A DNA stretch of 64,000 bases from Bradyrhizobium embrapense (GCF_001189235.2 NZ_LFIP02000004.1:372001-436000), one strand, 5' to 3'. Shown: positions 1-9,070, numbered from the stretch's first letter. Notes: generated from the sequence alone by a model not told the origin. A program made the numbers and translations.

Positions 1-1166
1 TTGCCATCGTGTTCATCGAACCGAGCCCGTATGAACTCGTCACGCTGACCGCGTGCGTACTGTTCTTTGCGACGGGCCTGCGCATGCAGCTCGTGTTCAT
101 GCCGTTGTTGTTCGCGCTGATCGTGCTCAATGTCGGCTACTGCATCGGCGCGGTGCCGTTCCTCGACAAGCCGGAGGTGGGGAACTGGGTGCTCACCTCC
201 TGGTACATGGCCGTCACCGTCATCTTCTTCGCGATGGTGATGTCGGAGGATACCGAAGCGCGGCTCGACATGCTGCGCCGTGGTCTGATCGTCGGCGCGA
301 TGATCGCCTCGCTGGCGGGCATCGCCGGCTACTTCCATCTGGTGCCCGGCGGCTACGACCTGCTGACGCTGTATGATCGCGCCCGCGGCACCTTCAAGGA
401 CCCCAACGTGCTGGGCGCGTTCCTGATCCTGCCGGCGCTGTTCACGCTGCAGAGCGTGGTCTCCGATCCCTTCGGCAAGGCGTTCCGCAACGCCATCGCG
501 TTCGGCATCATCTCGCTTGCGATCCTGCTGTCGTTCTCACGCGCCGCCTGGGGCGGCCTGATCGTCACCGCGGCCTTCATGCTGGCGCTGATGGTGTTCA
601 CCAGCCGCTCGCAGGCGCAGCGCTCGCGCATCATCGTGATGACCGTGATCGCAGCGACCTTGGCCGTCGCGCTGGTCGCGGTGCTGCTCTCGATCGGTTC
701 GGTCGCCGACATGTTCAAGCAGCGCGCGAGCTTCGATCAGAGCTACGACGAAGGCCGCTTCGGCCGGTTCGGCCGCCACATCCTCGGCGCCCAGATGGCG
801 CTCGAACTGCCGTTTGGCATCGGGCCGCTGCAATTCCACACCTACTTCCCCGAGGACACCCACAACTCGTTCCTCAACGCCTTCATGTCGGGCGGCTGGA
901 TCTCGGGGATCTGCTATCCGGCGCTGGTGTTCGTCAGCGCGATCATCGGTTTCCGCTACATCTACAAGCGGGTGCCGTGGCAACGCGACTATCTGGCGAT
1001 TTTCTCGGCGTTCCTCGGCATCGCCGGCGAGAGCTTCATCATCGATACCGACCATTGGCGGCATTTCTGGATGATGCTGGGCACGATGTGGGGCATGTAC
1101 GCGGCGGCCGAGCGCTATCGCGCGACGACGCCTGATGTTAGCGGCGAGACTTCGGCGGCATCTTGA
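1..1166 (+). CDS. O-antigen ligase / Wzy-like polysaccharide polymerase family membrane protein, 5' end outside window
   Basis: The frame is open from the first bases, so the start lies upstream; a GTG at base 9 is the first start-like codon but has no visible ribosome binding site. The 385 residues visible form about nine hydrophobic segments. Two signatures of the Wzy_C/O-antigen ligase family can be read: RARGTFKDPNVLGAFL near residue 125 and HNSFLNAFMSGGW near residue 286. Family members join or polymerise lipid-linked glycans at the periplasmic face of the inner membrane. Substrate cannot be told from sequence; exopolysaccharide or O-antigen are both possible. The last 29 bases overlap the 3' end of the convergent MarR gene. 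Confidence 0.8.
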   Translation, partial: AIVFIEPSPYELVTLTACVLFFATGLRMQLVFMPLLFALIVLNVGYCIGAVPFLDKPEVGNWVLTSWYMAVTVIFFAMVMSEDTEARLDMLRRGLIVGAMIASLAGIAGYFHLVPGGYDLLTLYDRARGTFKDPNVLGAFLILPALFTLQSVVSDPFGKAFRNAIAFGIISLAILLSFSRAAWGGLIVTAAFMLALMVFTSRSQAQRSRIIVMTVIAATLAVALVAVLLSIGSVADMFKQRASFDQSYDEGRFGRFGRHILGAQMALELPFGIGPLQFHTYFPEDTHNSFLNAFMSGGWISGICYPALVFVSAIIGFRYIYKRVPWQRDYLAIFSAFLGIAGESFIIDTDHWRHFWMMLGTMWGMYAAAERYRATTPDVSGETSAAS

Positions 1167-1662
1167 GCTCGGCGCGCTGCTCGGGAGGCATGTCGATCAC
1201 CGCCTTCAATGCTTCGGTCGCCTCCAGCACGCCCTTGTAGCCGTCATTGGCGAAGCGCAGCAGCAGCCGCAGTTCGTCGTCGCTGTAGCCGCTCCACAGC
1301 TTGAGCATCGCGTCCTGCATCGGCACGTAGAACTTGCCGATCTCGGCCGCCTTTTCCTCCACCACCGAGATGAAGACCTTGCGTCGGTCGCTCGCGTCGC
1401 GCTCGCGGCGCACGTAGCCCGCCTTCTCCAAACGATCGACCACGCCGGTGATCGCGCCGGTGGTCAGCCCGGTCACTTCGGCGAGACGCCCCGCGGTCAC
1501 CCGCCCTTCAAGATGAAGGATGTCCATGCATTCCATGTCGGAATTGGAGATTCCGGCCATGTTTGCAACGGCTTGGCCGTACATCACGCCCTGCGCGGAC
1601 GACCGGCGCATCGCCTCCTCGAGTTCCTGCATCAGCGCTTCGCGCGACGTCGTGCTTGACAA
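1138..1662 (-). CDS. MarR family transcriptional regulator
   Basis: This 174-residue protein has the MarR winged-helix layout: an N-terminal helical dimer region, a recognition helix around LAEVTGLTTGAITGVVDRLE, and the wing with VRRERDASDRRKVFISV, where the DxRxxR-type wing motif is clear. The start is a TTG at 1660-1662, chosen because AGGAG lies six bases upstream on the minus strand and no ATG is better placed. It is divergent from an FAD monooxygenase gene, with an AT-rich gap carrying an inverted repeat between them. The layout suggests it controls itself and the monooxygenase in response to an aromatic or related ligand; that is inference. Confidence 0.9.
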   Translation of the reverse strand: MSSTTSREALMQELEEAMRRSSAQGVMYGQAVANMAGISNSDMECMDILHLEGRVTAGRLAEVTGLTTGAITGVVDRLEKAGYVRRERDASDRRKVFISVVEEKAAEIGKFYVPMQDAMLKLWSGYSDDELRLLLRFANDGYKGVLEATEALKAVIDMPPEQRAELKMPPKSRR

Positions 1663-1690
1663 AGCTGCTCCTATATCTTATTCGCCTTAT

Positions 1691-1707
1691 ATCTCATTTA
1701 CTAAGAT
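1691..1707. promoter_or_regulatory. Inverted repeat, probable MarR operator
   Basis: ATCTCA-TTTAC-TAAGAT is a 17-base inverted repeat with one mismatch between arms. It sits in the AT-rich gap between the divergent MarR and monooxygenase genes, about 30 bases from the MarR start. A further TATCTTA at 1674-1680 repeats the arm sequence. Size and place fit a MarR-dimer operator; binding is inferred. Confidence 0.45.
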
Positions 1708-1755
1708 AATTAGAAACTGATCTTTCGTACCTCACCCGGATGCATGGAGCAAGGC

Positions 1756-2955
1756 ATGACCAAACGTCCCCGTAAAGCTCTGATCATCGGCGCCGGCATC
1801 GCAGGTCCTGCGACCGCGATGTTTCTGACCCGCGCCGGCATCGAAGCCGAGCTCTATGAAGCCTGGCCCTACTCCACCGGGATCGGCGGCGGCTTGCAGA
1901 TTGCACCGAACGGCATGCATGTGCTGGCGGAGCTCGGCCTCGCCGATGAACTGATCCGCAGCGGCTCGATCGCCGAATCCTTCGACTTCTATTCGCAGGG
2001 CGGCAAGAAGCTCGGCTCGCTCAACCAGAACATGCAGCAGCGCTTCGGCCAGCCGGCGGTGAACATGTGCCGCGCGACGCTGAACGAGACGCTGATCGAC
2101 AAGGCCTGGGCCTCCAACGTCTCGGTGTTCTTCGAGAAGAAGCTGGTGAAGATCGAGGATCGCGGCGACCAGCCGGTCATCGCCTATTTCAACGACGGCA
2201 CCACCGCCGAGGGCGACTTCGTGATCGGCGCCGACGGCGTGCATTCGGCGGTGCGGCGGCACGTGATCCCGGGCGGTCCGACGCCGTTCGACACCGGGCT
2301 GATCGGCTTCGGCGGCTTCGTGCCGCGGGCCATGTTCGAGCGCCTGCCGATCGGTCAGAAGGTGGAGACGACGTTCGGGCAGAGCGGCTTCTTCGGCTAT
2401 GGCCTGTGCAGTCCCGATCCGGACACGGGCGCGATGTGGTGGAGCACGCAACCCTCGCACGGCATGACCGCGGCGGCCTACCGGTTGCAGAGCCAGGACG
2501 CGATCAGGCAGCATCTGCGCGAATTCCATGCCGGCTGGCACGCGCCGATCCCCGAGATCATCGAGGCCGCGGAGAACATCGTGGTGACCGACACGCTCGA
2601 CGTCGCGACGCTGCCGACCTGGTCGCGCAAGCGCACGCTCCTGATCGGCGATGCTGCGCACGCCACCAGCCCGCATGCCGGCCAGGGCGCCTCGCTCGCG
2701 CTCGAAGACGCCATGCGGCTCGGCATGCTGATGCGCGACGGCCAGGAGCTCGGCATGACGTTCCAGGCGTTCGAACACGAGCGGCGTCCGCGCGCCGAGA
2801 AGATCGTGGCGATCGCCCGCCGCAACGGCAACAGCAAGCGCGAGTTCGGCCCGACCGGCGCCTGGCTGCGCGATCACTTGCTGAAGCTGCTGCTGCCGGT
2901 GTCGTCCAAGGGCATGGACTTCATGTACGCGTATGATCCGCGCGCGGCGGCGTAG
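1756..2955 (+). CDS. FAD-dependent aromatic-ring monooxygenase family protein
   Basis: A class A flavoprotein monooxygenase of the salicylate/p-hydroxybenzoate hydroxylase group, about 399 residues. The FAD-binding motif GAGIAG is at residues 12-17, the GADG motif near 158, and the second FAD motif GDAAHATSPHAGQGA near 298. These enzymes use NAD(P)H and O2 to hydroxylate small aromatic substrates in the cytoplasm. The ATG at 1756 is preferred over the ATG at 1744, because GGAG at 1746-1749 sits six bases before it. It is divergent from the MarR gene, which probably represses it. The substrate is unknown; nothing nearby belongs to a known aromatic pathway. Confidence 0.85.
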   Translation: MTKRPRKALIIGAGIAGPATAMFLTRAGIEAELYEAWPYSTGIGGGLQIAPNGMHVLAELGLADELIRSGSIAESFDFYSQGGKKLGSLNQNMQQRFGQPAVNMCRATLNETLIDKAWASNVSVFFEKKLVKIEDRGDQPVIAYFNDGTTAEGDFVIGADGVHSAVRRHVIPGGPTPFDTGLIGFGGFVPRAMFERLPIGQKVETTFGQSGFFGYGLCSPDPDTGAMWWSTQPSHGMTAAAYRLQSQDAIRQHLREFHAGWHAPIPEIIEAAENIVVTDTLDVATLPTWSRKRTLLIGDAAHATSPHAGQGASLALEDAMRLGMLMRDGQELGMTFQAFEHERRPRAEKIVAIARRNGNSKREFGPTGAWLRDHLLKLLLPVSSKGMDFMYAYDPRAAA

Positions 2956-2961
2956 CAACGA

Positions 2962-3064
2962 GCTGTCATGCCCCGCGAAAGCGGGGCATCAGTATTCCAG
3001 ATACGCCAGTGCTTGAGCCGAGAAGCCGCAGCGTACTGGATCGCCCGGTCGAGCCGGGCGATGA
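2962..3064. repeat. Paired-hairpin intergenic repeat (BIME-like), copy 1
   Basis: Two perfect hairpins bound this element: ATGCCCCGC-GAAA-GCGGGGCAT (2966-2987) and ATCGCCCGG-TCGAG-CCGGGCGAT (3038-3060). The outer ends are TGTCAT and GATGACG, and the core carries GCGTACTGGATC. The same ends and core recur at 24674-24776, so this is a dispersed repeat. It lies between convergent genes. Confidence 0.75.
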
Positions 3065-3084
3065 CGCCGACGACGTAGCGCGGC

Positions 3085-4260
3085 TTACTTCTCGACCTCG
3101 AACGTCAGCCCGGCGTGATCGACCAGGCGCTTGATCAGCTTGTGCTGCATCGCCGCTCCCGGCGTCCAGAAGCCAGCGGTGACCTCTGGCGTGTCGCGCA
3201 GCAGGCAGATCGCACATTCCGCAATCATCTTCGAGGTCGAGCCGTAGCCGGGATCGCGATCGCCCTTGATGCCGGCGCGGACCACGCGGCCGTCGGGCGC
3301 GACCGCGAGATAGAGCAGATCGTAGCGGCCGTTCTCACGCTCTTCCTTTGACGGCCCCTCGCCCGGTTTCGGCGCGCTCGGCCCGGTCTTCTCGGCATTT
3401 AGCGCCATCACCTTCTTGGCGTTGGCCTCGCCCTTCTCGCCGGGACCGGTCAGGACCATCTCGTCGTAGACGAAGTCCCGTCCGTAGGGAAAACCCATCA
3501 GCATGTTGGAACGATGCACGTTGCGCGTGTTGATCAGCGCCATCATGAACGGCGCGGTCCATGAGTGCAGGTCCTCCTCATAGGCCGGCTTGCTGCCGCG
3601 CGGCTGCTTCGGGCCCTCGAAGCCCGGCGTCAGCGCGAACGGGTTGTTGAGGATCGCAACCAGGCTCAGATCCTTGGCGACCGCATCGAACGTTGCCTTC
3701 GCGCTCGCTGCGGTGCCGCCGGACAGCGTGCCGCGCATGTCGCGCACCCGGCCCTTGACGCGCGGCGCCGGCGCACCGAACACGCGCCTGGCTTCCTCCT
3801 GGACAAAGAAGGCGCCGAGTTCGAACGGCACGGAATCGAAGCCGCAGGAGAACACGATCCGCGCGCCGCTGGCCCTTGCCGCGGCCTCGTGCTTGTCGAT
3901 CATCTGCCGCATCCAGACCGGCTCGCCGCAGAGGTCGAAATAGTCGGTACCGCTGTCCACGCACGCCGCGATCAGCTCGTTGCCATAGAGCTGATACGGA
4001 CCGACGGTCGAGATCACCGACCTGGTCTGCGCCAGCATCGCCTTCAGCGACGCGACATCGCTGGCATCGGCGACGATAAGGGGCGTGTCGGCGGGCGCGC
4101 CGATCGCGTCGCGAACCGAGACGAGCTTATCCTTGCTGCGCCCGGCCATCGCCCATTTCAGGCTGCCGTTGCGATAATGCGCCGCGAGATATTCAGCGAC
4201 GAGCTGGCCGGTGAAGCCGGTTGCGCCATAGACGACGATGTCGAGTTTCGACGAGGACAT
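3085..4260 (-). CDS. Saccharopine dehydrogenase-like / trans-acting enoyl reductase family NAD(P) oxidoreductase
   Basis: The 391-residue product begins MSSSKLDIVVYGATGFTG, a Rossmann fold dinucleotide-binding start typical of the saccharopine dehydrogenase-like family that includes mycobacterial trans-acting enoyl reductases. Downstream, SVISTVGPYQLYGNELIAAC and the FDLCGEPVW segment also fit that family. The ATG at 4260 is preferred over the in-frame codon at 4323, because the preceding 21 residues are basic and non-conserved-looking. The true substrate is unknown; lysine metabolism is unlikely for this subgroup. It lies downstream of a DUF169 gene on the same strand, 93 bases away, and could share its transcript. 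Confidence 0.8.
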   Translation of the reverse strand: MSSSKLDIVVYGATGFTGQLVAEYLAAHYRNGSLKWAMAGRSKDKLVSVRDAIGAPADTPLIVADASDVASLKAMLAQTRSVISTVGPYQLYGNELIAACVDSGTDYFDLCGEPVWMRQMIDKHEAAARASGARIVFSCGFDSVPFELGAFFVQEEARRVFGAPAPRVKGRVRDMRGTLSGGTAASAKATFDAVAKDLSLVAILNNPFALTPGFEGPKQPRGSKPAYEEDLHSWTAPFMMALINTRNVHRSNMLMGFPYGRDFVYDEMVLTGPGEKGEANAKKVMALNAEKTGPSAPKPGEGPSKEERENGRYDLLYLAVAPDGRVVRAGIKGDRDPGYGSTSKMIAECAICLLRDTPEVTAGFWTPGAAMQHKLIKRLVDHAGLTFEVEK

Positions 4261-4353
4261 GGATCGGGCTCCCTGCGCGGCAAAATGGGCGCCCCTTTTG
4301 TCATCGCGGGCGCGGCGACGCAATCAGCTATTTCTTGCCGCTATTTCTCGCAC

Positions 4354-5139
4354 CTATTTCTTGGCATAGGACACGCCCATGCCGGCGCGGACGTCGGCCT
4401 GGATGCCATAGGGTGCGATCGGGTAACGCAGGCCATTCTTGGCGAGCTGCTTCATCCCGGCAATTGCCTTCACCAGATAGGCCGGCGGTAGCGCCATCAG
4501 CATCTCCTCGTCGGGCACGCCGCCATAACGGCGTTCGGCGAAGCACGGCAGCGACAGGCTTGGCTCGCCGGTCTTCAGCGCCCGGCCCCACGAGTCCGCG
4601 CACGCGGTTTCGCCAACCACGCCCCACTCGAACTTCTTGTAGCCGGTGTACTGCAGCCCGTTGATCAGGATGATCATCTGCCCTGGCGTCGCGTAGACGA
4701 GGCAGATATCGGGAGGATTGAGACGTCCGCTGGTCAGCGGGCTCACCGCCATCGCCTGGTACTGGCCGTAAGGCACCACGTCGAGCGCCTCCTGGCGCTT
4801 GCGCGCGTCTTCGGCCGTGCCGTGCCAGACGCCGACATAGTTCTCGCCGGCGAGCCACTTCTCGTCCTGCGGCGCGAGCCCGATCACCGCGCGGCATTGC
4901 GCGCCGACCAGATCGTCGCCGGTGATGCCGACGGTCCAGCCGAGCCGTGAGGCCATGCTGACGATCTGATCCGTGGTGTGGACCGCCGACGGGCGGCGGA
5001 TCTTCGGGATCGCCTCCATCGCCTCGACGCGCGCGAACATCTTGATGCCGATGACCGTGGTCTTCAGCCGCAGCAGGTTGTTCAGGTCGGCCACGATTGC
5101 GGAGAGGTCGAACTGTTCCGGCGGTGTCTGCTGTTGCAT
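4354..5139 (-). CDS. DUF169 domain-containing protein
   Basis: A 261-residue protein fitting DUF169 (also called ArCR family). It begins MQQQTPPEQFDLSAIVADLN and keeps the family's L..K..VIGIKMF strand and two cysteines in GAQCRAVIGLA and ETACADSWG. Members are soluble and have no established reaction; some occur near corrinoid or methyl-transfer genes, but none is near here. The start at 5139 was chosen over an upstream in-frame ATG because the extra 55 residues look non-coding. It is followed on the same strand by the saccharopine-dehydrogenase-like gene. Confidence 0.75.
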   Translation of the reverse strand: MQQQTPPEQFDLSAIVADLNNLLRLKTTVIGIKMFARVEAMEAIPKIRRPSAVHTTDQIVSMASRLGWTVGITGDDLVGAQCRAVIGLAPQDEKWLAGENYVGVWHGTAEDARKRQEALDVVPYGQYQAMAVSPLTSGRLNPPDICLVYATPGQMIILINGLQYTGYKKFEWGVVGETACADSWGRALKTGEPSLSLPCFAERRYGGVPDEEMLMALPPAYLVKAIAGMKQLAKNGLRYPIAPYGIQADVRAGMGVSYAKK

Positions 5140-5231
5140 GGCGAAAACTCCCGTGATCGGCGGCTTGGCGTCGCCCGTTGACTTGATGTTAGCCGGATTG
5201 GCTGAGCGATGCGACAAGCTCGTGCTTGACC

Positions 5232-6026
5232 TCAACGTACGGCTGGTCCCGGCAGCAAATCGTCGGTCTTGCCCGCCAGATGATAGGCCACCAGCCCGAT
5301 CCACTCCCGTGCGCCGAGATCGGTGCGCGACAGGCCCTCGATCGCGAGGGCCGCGAAACTCATCACATCGCCGACGCGCCAGTCGACCGGATAGGCCTCG
5401 ACGTTGAATCCCGCCTTGCGGAAAAGCCCGACCGACCTCGGCATGTGGTAGGCCGACGTCACGAGCAGCCAGCGCTCACCCGGCTTGGGATCGACCAGCG
5501 TCTTGGAGAATTCGGCGTTCTCCGCCGTGTTGCGCGAGCGACGCTCGATGATCAATCGCGATTTGGCGATGCCTAGGCTCTCGAACATCTCGGCGGCGTA
5601 GTCGGCTTCGCGCGCGTCGTTCGAGATCAGGTTCGCGCTGCCGCCGGTAAACACGAGGCGCGCGTTCGGATATCTGCGCGCAAGCGCCGCCGCCGCGATG
5701 ACGCGATCCGCCGCAGTGCGCACCACCGGCGTGCCATGCGCAACCGACAGATCGGCATCGATCGAGCCGCCCAGCACGATGATGCCGTCGGGCGCGCCGC
5801 GCGAAGCGTCCCATGGCGGGAAGCGCTGCTCCAGGGCGGAGACGAGGACATTGCCGAGCGGCGAGAAACCGCAGATCGCGAGCAGCAGCAGCGAGCCAAC
5901 CATCAACTTGCGACCGAGCCGGGCAAACCGCGTCAGCAGCAGAGCGGCGCCGATCACGCCGACACCGATCAGGAAATTGATCGGCAGCAGGATGATGCCG
6001 AGCGTCTTGGAGAGCACAAAAAACAA
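5232..6026 (-). CDS. YdcF family (DUF218) membrane-anchored protein
   Basis: The 264-residue product has two N-terminal membrane segments (about residues 4-30 and 38-55), then a DUF218 domain with the family hallmarks DGIIVLGGSID near residue 79, RLVFTGGSA near 122, SRNTAENAEFSK near 163 and LLVTSAYHMPRS near 185. E. coli ElyC/SanA relatives affect envelope polysaccharide and peptidoglycan precursor balance. The likely start is a TTG (6024-6026), with AGAGG six bases before it on the minus strand; a GTG three codons in is an alternative. It is divergent from the acetamidase gene by 66 bases. Confidence 0.8.
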   Translation of the reverse strand: MFFVLSKTLGIILLPINFLIGVGVIGAALLLTRFARLGRKLMVGSLLLLAICGFSPLGNVLVSALEQRFPPWDASRGAPDGIIVLGGSIDADLSVAHGTPVVRTAADRVIAAAALARRYPNARLVFTGGSANLISNDAREADYAAEMFESLGIAKSRLIIERRSRNTAENAEFSKTLVDPKPGERWLLVTSAYHMPRSVGLFRKAGFNVEAYPVDWRVGDVMSFAALAIEGLSRTDLGAREWIGLVAYHLAGKTDDLLPGPAVR

Positions 6027-6092
6027 GGGAAGCCTCTGCGAAGTTCTGCTACAGCGTCATACGCTGCCCGAAGCGCAATCAAAAGCCGTCAC

Positions 6093-7034
6093 ATGACCCA
6101 TCATCACCTGAAGTCCAGTCCCGAAACCTGCCATTGGGGCTTCTTCGAAGCAAAGCTGAAACCGGTGCTGACCATCGCGAGCGGCGACGAGGTCACGATC
6201 GAGACCGTCAGCGGCGGCCCCGACGTGGTGCCCGACCGCGACAAGTTCGTCGTGCCTCCGGAGCTCGACGACATTCATGCGAAGTGCGAACGGATGGTGC
6301 CCGGACACATCCTGACCGGCCCGATCGCCGTCAGCGGCGCCGAGCCCGGCGACGTGCTCGAGGTCGATATTCTCGACGTCCAGCTCCGGCAGGACTGGGG
6401 TTACAATCTGATCAAGCCGTTGTCCGGCACCCTGCCCGACGATTTCCACGAGTCCCGCATCCTCAACATCCCGCTCGATCGCGCGCGCATGGTCGGCCGC
6501 ATGCCATGGGGGCTCGACCTGCCGCTGAAGCCGTTCTTCGGCGTGATGGGCGTTTCGCCGCCGCCGGCCTGGGGCCGAATCTCCTCGCTGATCCCGCGCG
6601 CGATGGGCGGCAATCTCGACAATAAGGAGCTCGGCGCCGGCGCCAAGCTGTATCTGCCGGTGTTCGTGCCGGGCGCGCTGTTCTCCTGCGGCGATGGCCA
6701 TGGCGTGCAGGGCGACGGCGAGGTTTGCGTCACCGCGATCGAGACCGCCCTCACCGGCCGCTTCCGCCTGACCCTGCGCAAGGACCTCAAGCTCGCCTAT
6801 CCGCGCGCCGAGACCGCCGACCATTACATGACGATGGCGATGGATCCCGATCTCGACCAATGCGTGGTGCGGGCACTGCGCGACATGATCGTGCTGCTCG
6901 GCGAGAAGCGCAATCTGTCGCGCGAGGACGCCTATACGCTGTGCAGCCTAGCCGCCGACCTGCGCGTCACGCAGACCGTCAACGGCTCCAAGGGCATCCA
7001 CTGCATGATCGCCAAATCGGTGGTTCACGGCTGA
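6093..7034 (+). CDS. Acetamidase/formamidase family protein
   Basis: A 313-residue protein of the acetamidase/formamidase (FmdA_AmdA) family, which hydrolyses short-chain amides to the acid and ammonia in the cytoplasm. Typical stretches are THHHLKSSPETCHWGFF at the N-terminus, HILTGPIAVSGAEPGDVLEV near residue 70, and GALFSCGDGHGVQGDGEVC near 193, with its conserved acidic and histidine residues. No clear Shine-Dalgarno precedes the ATG at 6093, but upstream codons in frame do not look coding. An acyl-CoA synthetase gene follows after 86 bases on the same strand, so the two may be cotranscribed. Confidence 0.85.
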   Translation: MTHHHLKSSPETCHWGFFEAKLKPVLTIASGDEVTIETVSGGPDVVPDRDKFVVPPELDDIHAKCERMVPGHILTGPIAVSGAEPGDVLEVDILDVQLRQDWGYNLIKPLSGTLPDDFHESRILNIPLDRARMVGRMPWGLDLPLKPFFGVMGVSPPPAWGRISSLIPRAMGGNLDNKELGAGAKLYLPVFVPGALFSCGDGHGVQGDGEVCVTAIETALTGRFRLTLRKDLKLAYPRAETADHYMTMAMDPDLDQCVVRALRDMIVLLGEKRNLSREDAYTLCSLAADLRVTQTVNGSKGIHCMIAKSVVHG

Positions 7035-7120
7035 CGCCGGTCGATAAGCCGCACTTGTGTTCCGCAAGTGCGGCTCGATACAATCCCTGTCCCAACGAAC
7101 AAAAATGGACGGGGACGGAT

Positions 7121-8947
7121 ATGCTCAAGGACAGGCTTTCGCCGGCCGACGAGGCCGCGCGCGACAAGGAGATGCTGGAGACGCTCGCCGCCTGCCCGCG
7201 CATCCTCGATCTCATTGCCCGCGGCCCGCAGGGCGCGCCGGACGCCGAAGCCGCGATCTATCTGCGTTCGCCGCTCGATCCCAATCCGGTCGTGATCTCG
7301 AACGATCATCTGATGGGCTGCATCAAGGCGGCCGAGAACTATTTCCGCAGGCACGGCATCGGCAAGGACGACGCGGTCGCCGTCCTGCTGCCGGCGTGCC
7401 CGGCAACCGTGGTTGCGATCTTCGGCGCAGCTGCCTGCGGCGTCGCCGAGCCGCTCAATCTGCTGTTCACGCGCGAGGCGATTGTCGCGCAACTCAACGC
7501 CATCAAGGCAAAGCTGTTGCTGGTGCCACCGCCCGGCATGCCAGGCGGGCTCTATGAGCGGGTCGAAGGCTTGCAGCGCGAGGTGCCATCGCTGCAAGGC
7601 ATCGTGATTGTGCCGCTCGACGGCAGCATCGCGTTCGACGGCGAGGTGCTGCAGCCTGATCCTGCGTGGCGCGACGACTATGGCAAGTCGAAGGACATGA
7701 GTGAGGCCGACCGTGTCGCAGTGATGCTGCCGACGGGCGGCACCACAGGCCATCCCAAGGTGGCGCGGCTGACCAACCGCGCGATGGTCGCCTCCACCGT
7801 GTCCTCGCGCATGGCACTCGACTTCCATCGCGGCGAGCGCGCAATGATCACGCTGCCGCTATTCCATGTCGGAGGCCTGTTCTGCACGACGGCCAATTGC
7901 CTTTCCGCCGGAACGACGATTTTCATCCCCGGCCCGGCCGGCGCCCGCGATCCGGCGCTGATCACGCACTTCTGGAAGATCGTCGAGAAATACCGCGTCA
8001 ACATCTCCGGCAACGTGCCGACCACGCTCGGCGCGCTGGCCGACATCCCGGTCGCAGACAGCGACATCTCGACCCTGCGCGTCACCGCCACCGGCGCCTC
8101 GATCTGCCCGCCGGAGATCGAACGGCGGTATCTTGCGACCTGGGGCGGCCCTTGCATCCAGCAACTCTACGGCATGACCGAGCTCGCCGGCGCCATCACC
8201 CACGACGTGCATGGCGTCAAGCCGCGCGCCGAGAGCGTCGGCACCCGCAATCCGCTGGTCGAGCTCGCGATCCTCGACGGCGGCAAGCTTCACACCGGGC
8301 CGTGGCCCTCGCCGGTCGGCGAGCTGCTGACCAGGGGCCCGCAGGTGTTCGCCGGTTACGTCGACAAGAAGCAGACCGAAGAGGCGTTCCGCGACGGTTG
8401 GCTGCGCACTGGCGACATCTGCCGGATCGACGCCGATGGCTTCGTCTACATCCTGGGCCGCGCCAAGGACGTGATCATCCGCGGCGGCCACAACATCGAT
8501 CCGCGCGCGATCGAGGATGCCGCCTTGGCGTTTCCGGGCGTAGCGCTGGCCGCGGCCGTCGGGCGTCCCGACAGCTATGCCGGCGAAGTGCCGATGCTGT
8601 TCGTCTCGGCGCAGCCCGGCGCCCAGATCGATCCGAACGCGCTCGCCGCCTTCGTGCAGGAGAACATCCTGGAGCCGCCGGCGCGGCCGCGGGTGGTCTC
8701 GGTGCTTCCGGAGATGCCGGTCACGCCGGTCGGCAAGATATTCAAGCCGAAGCTGCGCGAGATCGCGGCCGGCGAGGCCGCGCGCGAGCTGTTGGCGCGA
8801 GAGGGCCTGTCCGGCGAGGTCAGTGTCGAGGCCATCACCGACCCGTCCCGCGGGCTGTACCTCAGCGTGAGCGCGCCCGCGGACAAGGCCGAAACAGCTG
8901 AGCGGCTTCTCAAGAAGTTCCCGGTCAAGGTCGAGTTGCGATCCTAA
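7121..8947 (+). CDS. Acyl-CoA synthetase (AMP-binding, FadD-like)
   Basis: A 608-residue adenylate-forming enzyme activating a carboxylic acid to its CoA thioester via acyl-AMP. The ATP-binding loop is MLPTGGTTGHPKVAR near residue 205, the adenine-binding motif LYGMTELAG near 350, the hinge region GWLRTGDICRIDADG near 427, and the C-terminal catalytic lysine lies in PVTPVGKIFKPKLR near 540. Length exceeds the usual 520-560 by an unassigned tail after residue 555. Acyl chain specificity cannot be read. The start at 7121 follows a GGGGACGG stretch that can act as ribosome binding site. Confidence 0.9.
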   Translation: MLKDRLSPADEAARDKEMLETLAACPRILDLIARGPQGAPDAEAAIYLRSPLDPNPVVISNDHLMGCIKAAENYFRRHGIGKDDAVAVLLPACPATVVAIFGAAACGVAEPLNLLFTREAIVAQLNAIKAKLLLVPPPGMPGGLYERVEGLQREVPSLQGIVIVPLDGSIAFDGEVLQPDPAWRDDYGKSKDMSEADRVAVMLPTGGTTGHPKVARLTNRAMVASTVSSRMALDFHRGERAMITLPLFHVGGLFCTTANCLSAGTTIFIPGPAGARDPALITHFWKIVEKYRVNISGNVPTTLGALADIPVADSDISTLRVTATGASICPPEIERRYLATWGGPCIQQLYGMTELAGAITHDVHGVKPRAESVGTRNPLVELAILDGGKLHTGPWPSPVGELLTRGPQVFAGYVDKKQTEEAFRDGWLRTGDICRIDADGFVYILGRAKDVIIRGGHNIDPRAIEDAALAFPGVALAAAVGRPDSYAGEVPMLFVSAQPGAQIDPNALAAFVQENILEPPARPRVVSVLPEMPVTPVGKIFKPKLREIAAGEAARELLAREGLSGEVSVEAITDPSRGLYLSVSAPADKAETAERLLKKFPVKVELRS

Positions 8948-8983
8948 CACACTCATTTGTCTAGTTAATTTGACAATTGCGCT

Positions 8984-9006
8984 GCGCCGGAACCAGCTTC
9001 CGGCGC
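8984..9006. terminator. Hairpin after acyl-CoA synthetase gene
   Basis: GCGCCGGAA-CCAGC-TTCCGGCGC is a perfect nine-base-pair hairpin 36 bases past the acyl-CoA synthetase stop. No T run follows on either strand, so it may be a Rho-aided or mRNA-stabilising end rather than a classic intrinsic terminator. Confidence 0.45.
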
Positions 9007-9041
9007 GCGCGAAGTCGCGCGTCCAGCTTCGCAGTTCACGG

Positions 9042-9070
9042 CTTGACGGACTGCCTCATTCCTAAATAGA
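9042..9070 (+). promoter_or_regulatory. Possible housekeeping promoter for the small RHH-like gene
   Basis: CTTGAC at 9042-9047 matches the alphaproteobacterial -35 element, and AATAGA lies 17 bases later at 9065-9070 (TAAATA at 9063 is an alternative). The -10 match is weak. It lies 50 bases upstream of the ATG at 9121. Confidence 0.35.
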
